Of a stretch of 62,450 nucleotides of DNA, positions 1 through 6,990 are shown in pieces. Each line of letters starts with the position of its first letter. The first letter of the stretch is position 1. A program made the position numbers and the translations under genes. The notes under the pieces are model-generated. The model searched no databases, was not told where the DNA came from, and saw only the letters and a program-made list of their open reading frames with translations. This stretch comes from Candidatus Gaiellasilicea maunaloa. Its GTDB lineage: Bacteria; Actinomycetota; Thermoleophilia; Gaiellales; Gaiellaceae. The DNA lies in the NCBI GenBank assembly GCA_024330215.1, contig JANDLU010000010.1:1-62450 (forward strand). The letters run 5' to 3'.

Positions 1-817
1 GATGTTCGGAATTCCACTTCGCCCGATTATGGATCGCCCGCACCGCCACCCCTTCATCGGGGCCGCGCTGCTCGTCGTAGAGCCCGAGCGGAGCCTTGGC
101 GAAGAAGAGTCGCGTCTCGACGAAATTCTTTTCGGCTGAGAGATGATCGGCTCCCCAGAGCCCGACCGCTGACGGTCCTTTGGTGTCGATCGTTTCCTTC
201 AGTTTGTCGGCGACGAGGTCGATCGCCTCTTCCCAGCCGGCGTCCGACAGGTCGCCGCCCTTCGACTCGCGGGTCTGCGGCTTCAGCAACCGCTCGGTCG
301 GCTTCGTCAGCGGGTGCTCGTGGGTCGTGTAGATGGTTAGGGCGTTCGTCGCACCGCGGGGCGAATGGTCGCCCTTGTTGACGACGCAGTCCTTGTCGGG
401 GGCGACCGCAATGAACGAGTCGACGCCGTTGATGTCACGGCGGGTGACGAAACTCGGCGAGACCCAATCGCCGAGAACAGCCGTCGGCGCGCCGCCGCCA
501 ACCGCCCCCTCTACACCAGCCTTCGGCGTGTCCTCGATCGGCCAGGTGTAGACGATGTAGCCGCAGCCAACGTTGCAGAACTGGCAGGCGGTCGTGTAGC
601 GCTTGGCCGTCGTCGGAGGGATCGGCAGCTCCTCCTGGCCGAGGAAGAGCGCCTCCGCCTCGATCGAGTCGGCCTCTCCGGCGGCGAGCGCGTCACTCGG
701 CTGGAGGAACTTCGGGAGTGCGATCGAAACCCCTGCGACGGTGATCACGCCGAGGCTGCGCTTGCGGGTGAGGCCCTTTGAGATGGCATCCGCCTCGTGC
801 TTTCGATCAATAGCCAT
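1..817 (-). CDS. aioA: Arsenite oxidase large (molybdopterin) subunit, partial
   Basis: Catalytic subunit of periplasmic arsenite oxidase, which oxidises As(III) to As(V) at a molybdopterin centre. The N-terminal 272 codons are present; the rest lies beyond the window edge. Residues 78-85 read CQFCNVGC, the C-x2-C-x3-C ligands of the [3Fe-4S] cluster, and a later KGDHSPRGA carries the serine that in this family stands in place of a fourth cysteine. Both are diagnostic for AioA rather than nitrate or formate enzymes. Start ATG 817 follows a GAGAGAGGGG ribosome site, 14 bases after the aioB stop. Residues about 17-45 form a KR-plus-hydrophobic, Tat-like segment; in characterised enzymes the Tat signal is usually on AioB. 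Identity is secure, the export route is inferred. Confidence 0.93.
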   Translation of the reverse strand, partial: MAIDRKHEADAISKGLTRKRSLGVITVAGVSIALPKFLQPSDALAAGEADSIEAEALFLGQEELPIPPTTAKRYTTACQFCNVGCGYIVYTWPIEDTPKAGVEGAVGGGAPTAVLGDWVSPSFVTRRDINGVDSFIAVAPDKDCVVNKGDHSPRGATNALTIYTTHEHPLTKPTERLLKPQTRESKGGDLSDAGWEEAIDLVADKLKETIDTKGPSAVGLWGADHLSAEKNFVETRLFFAKAPLGLYDEQRGPDEGVAVRAIHNRAKWNSEH

Positions 818-831
818 CGCGCACCCCTCTC

Positions 832-1236
832 TCAGGCGACCTTCTCGCCCGGGGCGAGGTTGTCGCGATAACCGAAGATCAGGCCTTCGACCCCGACGGC
901 GATGATGTCGTCGCCATCGACTTCCAGTTGGACGCGCGGCAAAGGCCGCTGGGCAACGCCCTGGATGACGTAGCCCCCGCGAGCCGGGTCGTAAAGCGTC
1001 TGGTGACAGGGGCACATGAAGTGTTTGTCCTGCTTCTTGTAACCAACCGGACAGCCCATGTGCTGGCAGACAATCGAGTAGGCGACGAGGCTGGAGTTCT
1101 CGCCGACACCGCCCGGGACGGCCTCGCCCAGATCGAGGAGCATGTTCTTCTGGCCCTGGAGCGGATAGTCGAACTCGACCGCCTTTCCAGCCTGCAGATC
1201 GCCCTTCTTCGCGATCTTCGCGCGCGGGTAACCTAG
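832..1236 (-). CDS. aioB: Arsenite oxidase small Rieske subunit, 5' end missing
   Basis: Rieske [2Fe-2S] partner of AioA that passes electrons from the molybdenum subunit to a soluble acceptor. The cluster motifs CQHMGCP and CPCHQTLYDP are intact. The frame is open upstream of the internal ATG at 1143 and reads ALGYPRAKIAKKGDL, which matches the conserved post-signal part of AioB, so translation did not begin at 1143. Homology stops near 1236 without any start codon, signal peptide or ribosome site; the next bases belong to an arsR gene on the other strand. The Tat signal and first residues are therefore lost. Either a deletion removed the shared divergent promoter region or the joint is an assembly artefact. 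Gene identity is very likely, functionality doubtful. Confidence 0.88.
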   Translation of the reverse strand, partial: LGYPRAKIAKKGDLQAGKAVEFDYPLQGQKNMLLDLGEAVPGGVGENSSLVAYSIVCQHMGCPVGYKKQDKHFMCPCHQTLYDPARGGYVIQGVAQRPLPRVQLEVDGDDIIAVGVEGLIFGYRDNLAPGEKVA

Positions 1237-1502
1237 AGCTGGTTGCCCTGATCGCCGCCAACGGACCGATCTGCGTCTGCAACCTTCAGGAGGCCGTCCC
1301 GTACAGCCAGCCGCGCGTGTCGAAGCATCTCGGTGTGCTGCGAAAGGCTGGACTTGTTACGGCCGAACGCAGGGGCAGCTGGGTCTATTACAGCCTCGAC
1401 CCCGACGCCGTCGCCGCCGCTACGGATTTCCTCGGCGACCTCGACGCCTCCATGCATTCACCGCACCTGGCCGACAGCTGCGATGAGCCCGAGCCGGCCT
1501 AG
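1236..1502 (+). pseudogene. arsR: ArsR-family repressor, N-terminus missing
   Basis: Winged-helix ArsR/SmtB fragment. From codon 1236 it reads LELVALIAANG, then GPICVCNLQEAV with the C-x-C As(III)-sensing pair, then the recognition helix region SQPRVSKHLGVLRKAGLV and a wing with GSWVYYSLDPDA. A complete family member would have about 25-30 more residues before LELVAL, including the usual start. Only a GTG at 1317 is available downstream, which would remove most of the DNA-binding domain. The missing part coincides exactly with the missing 5' end of divergent aioB. The 3' end overlaps the aquaglyceroporin start by 20 bases, so the pair was probably cotranscribed. Confidence 0.85.
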
Positions 1503-2232
1503 GCTCCTCCCGCCGGGCGACCGGACGCCCGGACGACCGGCGCAAGACATCCACCCGGCTAGAGCGTTCTGGCGCCCACTCCTCGCCGAGGCAATCGGCA
1601 CCTTCGCCCTCGTCTTTGCGGGCTGCGGCGCGATCATGGTCGAGGCGAAGACCGAGCGGCTTGGACACCTCGGGATCGCGATCACCTTCGGGCTCGTGAT
1701 CATGGCGATGATCTACGCAGTCGGACACATCTCCGGCGCCCATTTCAACCCGGCTGTCACCTTCGCCTTCTCCCTCACCCGCCACTTCCCCTGGAGCCGG
1801 GCGCTCGCCTACTGGGCGGCGCAACTCGCGGGAGCCATTCTCGCGGCTCTCCTCCTGCGTGTCTCGCTCGGAGATCTCGTGGAAGTCGGAGCGACGCTTC
1901 CCTCCGGCTCGCACAGGCAGGCGTTCCTCTGGGAAGCCGTGCTCACTTTCTTCCTGATGTTCGTGATCATGAGTGTCGCGACTGACACCCGGGCTGTAGG
2001 CGACGCAGCCGCGATCGCGATCGGCGGCACGGTCGGGCTCGACGCGATGTTCGGCGGCCCGATCACCGGCGCCTCGATGAACCCTGCCCGCTCAATCGGC
2101 CCGGCGCTCGCCTCCGGAACCTCCGACGCGCTCTGGATCTACATCGCCGCGCCGCTTCTCGGGGCGGCGCTCGGAGCGTTCGCCTACCAAGCGGTTCGCG
2201 GCGAGACACCGTCGATCGGAGCGGCGGCTTAG
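1483..2232 (+). CDS. aqpS: MIP-family aquaglyceroporin of arsenic locus
   Basis: Membrane channel of the major intrinsic protein family, 249 residues, the usual length. The two half-helix signatures are HFNPAV (about residue 85) and SMNPARS (about residue 200), each carrying the NPA pore motif; six hydrophobic segments are visible. In rhizobial ars operons the homologous AqpS lets arsenite leave the cell down its gradient after arsenate reduction, and the position between arsR and arsR-arsM supports that role here. ATG 1483 is chosen because it overlaps the upstream arsR end and precedes the first membrane helix; the frame is open further upstream but that stretch is arsR in another frame. 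Substrate selectivity is inferred from context. Confidence 0.87.
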   Translation: MSPSRPRLLPPGDRTPGRPAQDIHPARAFWRPLLAEAIGTFALVFAGCGAIMVEAKTERLGHLGIAITFGLVIMAMIYAVGHISGAHFNPAVTFAFSLTRHFPWSRALAYWAAQLAGAILAALLLRVSLGDLVEVGATLPSGSHRQAFLWEAVLTFFLMFVIMSVATDTRAVGDAAAIAIGGTVGLDAMFGGPITGASMNPARSIGPALASGTSDALWIYIAAPLLGAALGAFAYQAVRGETPSIGAAA

Positions 2233-2246
2233 GGCGGCCTCGGGAC

Positions 2247-2276
2247 TTGACACGTATCGACGTTGGTCGATATATT
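2247..2276 (+). promoter_or_regulatory. ArsR-type operator over a sigma70-like promoter
   Basis: TTGACA at 2247-2252 and TATATT at 2271-2276 are separated by 18 bases. A perfect inverted repeat, TATCGAC-gttg-GTCGATA (2255-2272), fills the spacer, and a third half-site GTCGATA lies at 2284-2290. Transcription would begin about 2283, only a few bases before the arsR start at 2290. The layout fits autorepression of arsR-arsM released by As(III). Confidence 0.75.
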
Positions 2277-2289
2277 GACGGATGTCGAT

Positions 2290-2631
2290 ATGTCTATCGC
2301 CGAGCCGATCACCTGTTGCGCCCCGCTCGACCAGCCCGCCCTCTCCGCTGCGGAGGCGGTGGCGACGGCCGAGCTCTTCAAGGCGCTCGGCGACCCGGCG
2401 CGGGTGCGGATTGTGAATTGCCTGGCCACTGCGAACGAGCCGGTGTGCATCTGCGACCTGAACGGCCCGCTCGGGCTCGCGCAGCCGACGGTCTCCCACC
2501 ACATGAAGAAGCTGGTCGACGCCGGTCTCGTCGAGCGCGAGCAACGCGGCAAGTGGGCCTTCTTCTCGCTGAAGCGCGACGCCGTCGAGACCCTCGCGGC
2601 CGTCGCCGATCTGAAAGGAGCGTGCTGCTGA
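2290..2631 (+). CDS. arsR: ArsR-family As(III)-responsive repressor
   Basis: 113-residue winged-helix repressor. [18 protein letters not shown] starts the fold, EPVCICDL carries the C-x-C metalloid pair on the sensing helix, and [18 protein letters not shown] is the recognition helix. Extra cysteines occur at the N-terminus (ITCCAP) and at the very end (GACC). ATG 2290 was chosen over the in-frame TTG at 2263 because 2263 lies inside the promoter and operator. The near-leaderless start implies translation without a conventional ribosome site. It shares one base with the arsM start (TGATG), so arsR and arsM are translationally coupled. It probably represses itself and arsM through the palindrome at 2255-2272. 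Confidence 0.92.
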   Translation: MSIAEPITCCAPLDQPALSAAEAVATAELFKALGDPARVRIVNCLATANEPVCICDLNGPLGLAQPTVSHHMKKLVDAGLVEREQRGKWAFFSLKRDAVETLAAVADLKGACC

Positions 2632-3464
2632 TGACCATCACGACTGCCGACGAGCCCAACGCAGAGGAGCTCAGAGAGGAAGTGCGCCGCCGGTACGCCG
2701 AGTCGGCCGTCGCCGTCACGAGCGGCGAGGCCAACCCGGGTTGCGGGAGCGGCTCATGCTGCGGAGACGGCGATCCCGCCGACTTCGGCGAGGCGCTGTA
2801 CGAGGTCGAGCAGCGCGGCGAGCTCCCCGAGACGGCGGTGCTCGCGAGCCTCGGCTGCGGCAACCCGACCGCCGTCGCCGACCTGCGGGAGGGCGACACA
2901 GTTCTCGATCTCGGCTCCGGCGGCGGGATCGACGTGATTCTCTCCGCGAAGCGGGTCGGCCCTACCGGTCTCGCCTACGGACTCGACATGACCGACGAGA
3001 TGCTCGCGCTCGCCCAGCGCAACGCGGCCGAGGCCGGGATCCGGAACGCGATCTTCCTCAAGGGCGTGATCGAGTCCGTGCCGCTGCCCGCGGAGTCGGT
3101 CGACGTCGTGATCTCGAACTGCGTGATCAACCTCTCCGTCGACAAGCCGGCCGTGCTGCTCGAGATCGGCCGCGTGCTGCGACCCGGCGGGCGGATCGGG
3201 ATCAGCGACGTCGTCGCCGAGGACAGGCTCGCAGCCGACGAGCGCGCGGAGCGCGGAAGCTTCGTCGGCTGCATCGCCGGCGCCCTCTCCCGGAGCGAGT
3301 ACGTCGAGGGTCTCGAGGCGGCCGGCTTCGTGGACGTCAGCGTCACCTTCACCCACGAGGTGGCGGACGGGATGCACGGCGCGATCGTGAAGGCGACCAA
3401 GCCGTCGCAGTCCGAGGAGACTCGGCGTGAGCTACCCCTCGCGCAGCAAGCAGGCTGCTGCTAG
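2631..3464 (+). CDS. arsM: Arsenite S-adenosylmethionine methyltransferase
   Basis: Cytosolic enzyme that methylates As(III) with SAM to mono-, di- and trimethyl arsenicals. The 277-residue length is normal for bacterial ArsM. The SAM-binding motif is [10 protein letters not shown] (about residue 92). The conserved cysteines sit in [16 protein letters not shown] and FVGCIAGAL; a Cys-rich [11 protein letters not shown] near the N-terminus and a terminal GCC are additional thiols common in this family. ATG 2631 overlaps the arsR stop by one base. With aioBA, arsC and the aquaporin it makes a locus able to oxidise, reduce, export and methylate arsenic. Confidence 0.93.
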   Translation: MTITTADEPNAEELREEVRRRYAESAVAVTSGEANPGCGSGSCCGDGDPADFGEALYEVEQRGELPETAVLASLGCGNPTAVADLREGDTVLDLGSGGGIDVILSAKRVGPTGLAYGLDMTDEMLALAQRNAAEAGIRNAIFLKGVIESVPLPAESVDVVISNCVINLSVDKPAVLLEIGRVLRPGGRIGISDVVAEDRLAADERAERGSFVGCIAGALSRSEYVEGLEAAGFVDVSVTFTHEVADGMHGAIVKATKPSQSEETRRELPLAQQAGCC

Positions 3465-3478
3465 GCGCCGCTGCTGAT

Positions 3479-3520
3479 CGAGCGAGCTGAGGCGCGGCCG
3501 GCCTGCCCTCGGCTCGCTCG
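3479..3520. terminator. Possible bidirectional hairpin between arsM and phoX
   Basis: CGAGCGAGC (3479-3487) pairs with GCTCGCTCG (3512-3520) across a 24-base GC-rich loop between two convergent genes. There is no clear T-run, so termination is only plausible. Confidence 0.4.
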
Positions 3521-3533
3521 CGATTCCTTCGTT

Positions 3534-5003
3534 CTACAGCGGACCGTGCGCCCAGGGACCGGTGATCGCGCAGGTCGTGCCGCTCCCGGGTGTGCCGTCA
3601 CCGAAGACGTTGACGAACAGCCACTCGCCCTCGGGGCTGAAGCACGCGCCGGCGAACTCGGTGTCGTTGAGCGTGTTGACGGCGAACGGGAACGACTCGC
3701 CCTGCTCCGTTAGACCGATCAGCCGGTTCACGTCGGTGATTCCCGTGGCCGTCGGATCGGTGTCCGTCGCGCTGTAGGCGCTCGAGGGATCGTCCTCGCA
3801 GAGGATCAGCCCGTCACGCGGGGTGACGCAGAGGTTGTCCGGGCCGTCGAGCACCGAGCCGTCCGTCGACTCGAAGATCAGCTTCAACGTCCCGCGGCCG
3901 CGGCCGCGGGGACGGTACTGCCAGATCTGGCCCCAGCCCTCGCGGAAGCCGTCGCTCCCGACGTCGCCGTTCTTCGCATCGCCTCCGCTCGTGGAGGCGA
4001 AGAAGATCGTTCCGTGAGCCTCCCAGCAGCCCTCGAGCCTGTTGAACTTGGCGGCACCCTTCGTGAAGCCCTCGGTGAAGACCGTGCTGGTCGTGGCGGC
4101 CGCCGGATCCGGGTCCTCGATCTCGACCCACTCCGTTGCAAGCCGCGCTCCGAGCTGTTGGCCTTCGCGCAGGTCGGCCTGCGGCCGGCCGTGGATCGCG
4201 AGGATCTGGAGCTTCCCGCCCCGCGCAAGCTCGCTCCGGTCGTCCGGGATGAAGCGATAGAACCCCGAGCCACGCCCGGAGCCGGCGTCCTCGGTCTGGT
4301 AGACGATCCCTGTCGCCTGGTCGACGGCGACGGCCTCGTGGGCGAAGCGCCCCATCGCCCGCAGCGGCTCGGTCAACGCCGGGCCCTCGCGGTCGAGCGG
4401 AACGAAGTAGTTGTAGCCGTGATTCTGGGCCCAGCCCTGCGCCGGACCCTGGACGGTCTCCTCGCCGGTGATCCAGCCACGGCGCCGCCACGCGATTCCG
4501 CCCGCGCAGTTGACGATCGTTCCGTTCAGGCTGATGAAGTCCCGGACGAGCTCCTCGCGCCTCAGGTCGAAATCGAGCGTCGTCGTCCCGCCGCCGGCCT
4601 GAGCGTCGTACTTCGCGGCCGGATCTCCACCTACAGAGCCTGCCCCAGGCGCCTGCCTGTCCTCGTGGTTGCGGATCAGCCGCACGGTCGTCGAGCCGTG
4701 GCCCTTGAAGCAGGCCATCCCGTCGAGCGCGACGCCCGTTGTGTTCCCGTCTGCCATCGGAGCCCCGATGTCGCCGAAGGTGACGTAGCGGAAGCCCGGT
4801 GGCAGCGCGAGGATCTCGCGCCCGAGCTGGTCGCGCATTCTCACGGGAGCGCCGTAGCCGACTGCCGCCGCCCCTTTCGAGCTCACGCCGGCGGCGGCCC
4901 GGGCCTCCCGCACGTTCAGGCGCTCGATCACGCCTGCCGTCAGGACGGTTCCCCCCGCCGCCGCGGCGCGGCGGACGAGCGTTCGCCTGTCGAGTGTCGA
5001 CAT
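3534..5003 (-). CDS. PhoX-like phosphatase, DUF839 family, Tat-exported
   Basis: Secreted protein of the PhoX/DUF839 family, whose characterised members are Ca/Fe-dependent alkaline phosphatases. The N-terminus STLDRRTLVRRAAAAGG is a Tat-type leader with a hydrophobic stretch ending near ARA. Family blocks visible include GFRYVTFGDIGAPMADGN, LIRNHED, GTIVNCAGGIAWRRRGW, GRFAHEAVAVD, YQTEDAG and DGPDNLCVTP, and the C-terminus has FVNVFGDG. Start ATG 5003 has GGGGAG eight bases upstream; the in-frame ATG at 5027 lacks one. It is convergent with arsM and divergent from arsC. Phosphate acquisition genes are often found in arsenic islands because arsenate competes with phosphate. The exact substrate is unknown; length (489 residues) is shorter than classical PhoX, so it may be a related esterase. 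Confidence 0.83.
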   Translation of the reverse strand: MSTLDRRTLVRRAAAAGGTVLTAGVIERLNVREARAAAGVSSKGAAAVGYGAPVRMRDQLGREILALPPGFRYVTFGDIGAPMADGNTTGVALDGMACFKGHGSTTVRLIRNHEDRQAPGAGSVGGDPAAKYDAQAGGGTTTLDFDLRREELVRDFISLNGTIVNCAGGIAWRRRGWITGEETVQGPAQGWAQNHGYNYFVPLDREGPALTEPLRAMGRFAHEAVAVDQATGIVYQTEDAGSGRGSGFYRFIPDDRSELARGGKLQILAIHGRPQADLREGQQLGARLATEWVEIEDPDPAAATTSTVFTEGFTKGAAKFNRLEGCWEAHGTIFFASTSGGDAKNGDVGSDGFREGWGQIWQYRPRGRGRGTLKLIFESTDGSVLDGPDNLCVTPRDGLILCEDDPSSAYSATDTDPTATGITDVNRLIGLTEQGESFPFAVNTLNDTEFAGACFSPEGEWLFVNVFGDGTPGSGTTCAITGPWAHGPL

Positions 5004-5025
5004 GCTCTTCTCCCCTCTCGATGTC

Positions 5026-5042
5026 ACGCAGCAGTGCTGCGT
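5026..5042. promoter_or_regulatory. Short palindrome in phoX/arsC divergent region
   Basis: ACGCAGCA-g-TGCTGCGT is an 8-bp perfect inverted repeat about 25 bases upstream of the phoX start, in the 215-base spacer between divergent phoX and arsC. It could be an operator or a leader hairpin. I see no clear PhoB box and nothing else recognisable in this spacer. Confidence 0.3.
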
Positions 5043-5218
5043 CTCAGCGCGACCCTATGGGCGGCTGGGCGACAGAGGAAGGCGGCGCACCACTCCGTTT
5101 CCAAGTGTTCACTGCCTGCATGCGACGGCGATTTCGAGGACACTTCTCGACCCCGGCTCGACTCCACTTCTTTGCCACCTCTTGACCAACCTCGCCGGGC
5201 GCTCCAGGGAGGATTCGC

Positions 5219-5851
5219 GTGATGCCAGCTCGGATCGACGCCGTCACCCGGACGCACCTCGATCGCGCCGTCGCGAGCCTCGCGGACGAGTTCAAAGGCG
5301 TCTTCTCGGTCGAGACGGTCGCCCGTTTCGTCGAGGAGTCGATCGAGCGACTGGGAGAAGTCCGAGTCTCGGAGTTCCTGCCGGTTCTCGCCCACCGGTT
5401 CGCCCGCGAGCGGTTGCGGGCGCTCGGGCAAGCGGAGGGCTCGATCGCGAAGGAGGTGCCGGAAGTCCTGTTCGTCTGCGTCCAAAACGCCGGTCGCAGC
5501 CAGATGGCCGCAGCGCTGCTCAACCATCGCGCCCGGGGCAGAGTCCACGTCCGAACGGCGGGCAGCGCGCCCGCCGAGCACATCCACCCCGAGGCGATCG
5601 CCGCGCTGGCGGAGATCGGGATCGATCTGGAGCAGGAGTTCCCGAAGCCGCTGACCGACGAGGTCGTCCGGGCCGCGGATGCGGTGATCACCATGGGCTG
5701 CGGGGACGCCTGCTCGATCTATCCCGGCAAGCGCTACCAGGACTGGGAAGTCGGCGATCCGGCAGGCCAGGAGCTTCCGCGCGTGCGAGCGATCAGGGAC
5801 GAGATCGACGTTCGCGTCCAGGCGTTGCTCGCCGAGCTCGGGGCGGCTTGA
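5219..5851 (+). CDS. arsC: Arsenate reductase, LMW-PTPase fold, with N-terminal helical domain
   Basis: Reduces arsenate to arsenite in the cytosol. Residues about 82-210 form the low-molecular-weight phosphatase fold. The P-loop CVQNAGRSQM (C-x5-R-S) starts near residue 87, and a second redox cysteine pair is in MGCGDACSIYPG, followed by YQDWEVGDPAG. This pattern is that of actinobacterial ArsC enzymes that use mycothiol or thioredoxin. Residues 1-80 are a three-helix module seen fused to many actinobacterial ArsC proteins and thought to mediate dimerisation. Start is GTG 5219 or ATG 5222; AGGGAGG at 5206-5212 serves either. A reductase beside an arsenite oxidase looks contradictory, but the oxidase works outside the membrane and ArsC detoxifies arsenate that enters the cytosol. 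Confidence 0.92.
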   Translation: MMPARIDAVTRTHLDRAVASLADEFKGVFSVETVARFVEESIERLGEVRVSEFLPVLAHRFARERLRALGQAEGSIAKEVPEVLFVCVQNAGRSQMAAALLNHRARGRVHVRTAGSAPAEHIHPEAIAALAEIGIDLEQEFPKPLTDEVVRAADAVITMGCGDACSIYPGKRYQDWEVGDPAGQELPRVRAIRDEIDVRVQALLAELGAA

Positions 5852-5973
5852 CCACCTTCACGACTACGCCACCACTCCTTCACCTGCTGTAAGCCCATGC
5901 AGCGTCGGCATGGCCCGACAATCGGCCTCGCAATGTGGCACCGAAAATGTGGGACCGACATCAGGGGAGAGAT

Positions 5974-6900
5974 ATGAAGAAGGTTGTACTGCTGGCGGCG
6001 CTCGGCGCCGTCCTACTCGCGGCCAGCGCGACCGCGGGCGTCAAGGCTTTGGGGGGGACGATCACTGCGGACGGGTCGAGCACCGTCGGCCCGTACACGA
6101 TCGCCGCTGCGGAGGGCTTCCAGAAGAAGAACAAGGGCGTGCGCGTCACCGTCGGCATCTCCGGCACGGGCGGTGGCTTCGAGCGCTTCTGCCGCAACGA
6201 GATCGACCTCGCGAACGCGTCGCGCCCGATGAAGAACTCGGAGGCGATCAGCTGCCGCGATGCCGGGGTCAAGTGGGTCGCATTCACGGTCGCCAACGAC
6301 GGCATCTCCGTCGTCGTCAACAAGGCGAACACGTGGGTCGACTGCCTGACGACCGCCGAGCTCAAGGCGACGTGGAACACCGGCTCGAAGGTCAAGAGCT
6401 GGAAGGACATCCGCTCGAGCTTCCCGGACGTGCCGCTGAAACTCTTCGGCCCCGGCACCGACTCGGGCACCTTCGACTTCTTCACCGAGGCGATCAACGG
6501 CAAGTCGAAGGCCAGCCGCTCCGACTATCTCGCGACCGAGGACGACAACATCATCGTCCAGGGAGTCTCAGGCGAGCGCGGGGGGATGGGGTACTTCGGC
6601 TTCTCCTACTTCGAGGAGAATGCGGACAAGTTGAAGCTCGTCAAGGTCGACAACGGCAAGGGTTGCGTCGCGCCGAGCATCAGGGCGGTGCAGGGCGGAA
6701 CGTACAAGCCGCTTGCGCGGCCGCTCTTCATCTACGCGAAGCGGCCGTCGTTCCGGCGGGCCGAGGTGGCCTCGTTCATCGGCTACATCTTCAACAACGA
6801 GAAGGCAATCGCGAAGCAGGCGGGCTACATCGCGCTGACCGATCGCCAGCTCAAGAAGGCGCGCTACCAGTTCCGGGTCGCGCTGAAGGCAAACGGCTAG
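5974..6900 (+). CDS. pstS: PstS-like phosphate (or arsenate) binding protein
   Basis: Exported periplasmic-type binding protein, 308 residues. MKKVVLLAALGAVLLAASATAG is a signal peptide; mature blocks GTITADGSSTVGPYT, GISGTGGGFERFCRNEIDLANASRPM, FGPGTDSGTFDFF and GERGGMGYFGFSYF are characteristic of PstS and include the anion-binding serine and threonine residues. ATG 5974 follows AGGGGAGAG; an upstream ATG at 5935 has no ribosome site and would bury the signal peptide. No pstC, pstA or pstB follows, so it must work with a transporter elsewhere. Solitary PstS copies are recurrent in arsenic islands. It is not the PhnD-type AioX arsenite sensor. Whether it prefers phosphate or arsenate cannot be read from the sequence. 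Confidence 0.9.
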   Translation: MKKVVLLAALGAVLLAASATAGVKALGGTITADGSSTVGPYTIAAAEGFQKKNKGVRVTVGISGTGGGFERFCRNEIDLANASRPMKNSEAISCRDAGVKWVAFTVANDGISVVVNKANTWVDCLTTAELKATWNTGSKVKSWKDIRSSFPDVPLKLFGPGTDSGTFDFFTEAINGKSKASRSDYLATEDDNIIVQGVSGERGGMGYFGFSYFEENADKLKLVKVDNGKGCVAPSIRAVQGGTYKPLARPLFIYAKRPSFRRAEVASFIGYIFNNEKAIAKQAGYIALTDRQLKKARYQFRVALKANG

Positions 6901-6915
6901 GCCCTCAGACGACGC

Positions 6916-6951
6916 ACGACCGAACGCCGCCTCAGGGCGGCGTTCGGTCGT
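6916..6951 (+). terminator. Strong stem-loop terminator after pstS
   Basis: A 16-bp perfect stem (arms 6916-6931 and 6936-6951) with a TCAG loop lies 15 bases after the pstS stop. Only two T residues follow, so the stem rather than a long U-tract would do the work. It closes the arsenic/phosphate locus. Confidence 0.8.
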
Positions 6952-6990
6952 TCACCACATCTTCACGGGCGCTCTCTCTACAGTCCAAGC

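Noticed and set aside
2247-3464. A 405-codon plus-strand frame starting at 2247
   Set aside because: Only its last 277 codons (arsM) are real; the first part reads arsR in the wrong frame.
5974-6900. AioX arsenite sensor
   Set aside because: The motifs are those of PstS (GTITADGSSTVGPYT, GISGTGGGFERFC), not the PhnD-type AioX, and no aioS or aioR is near.
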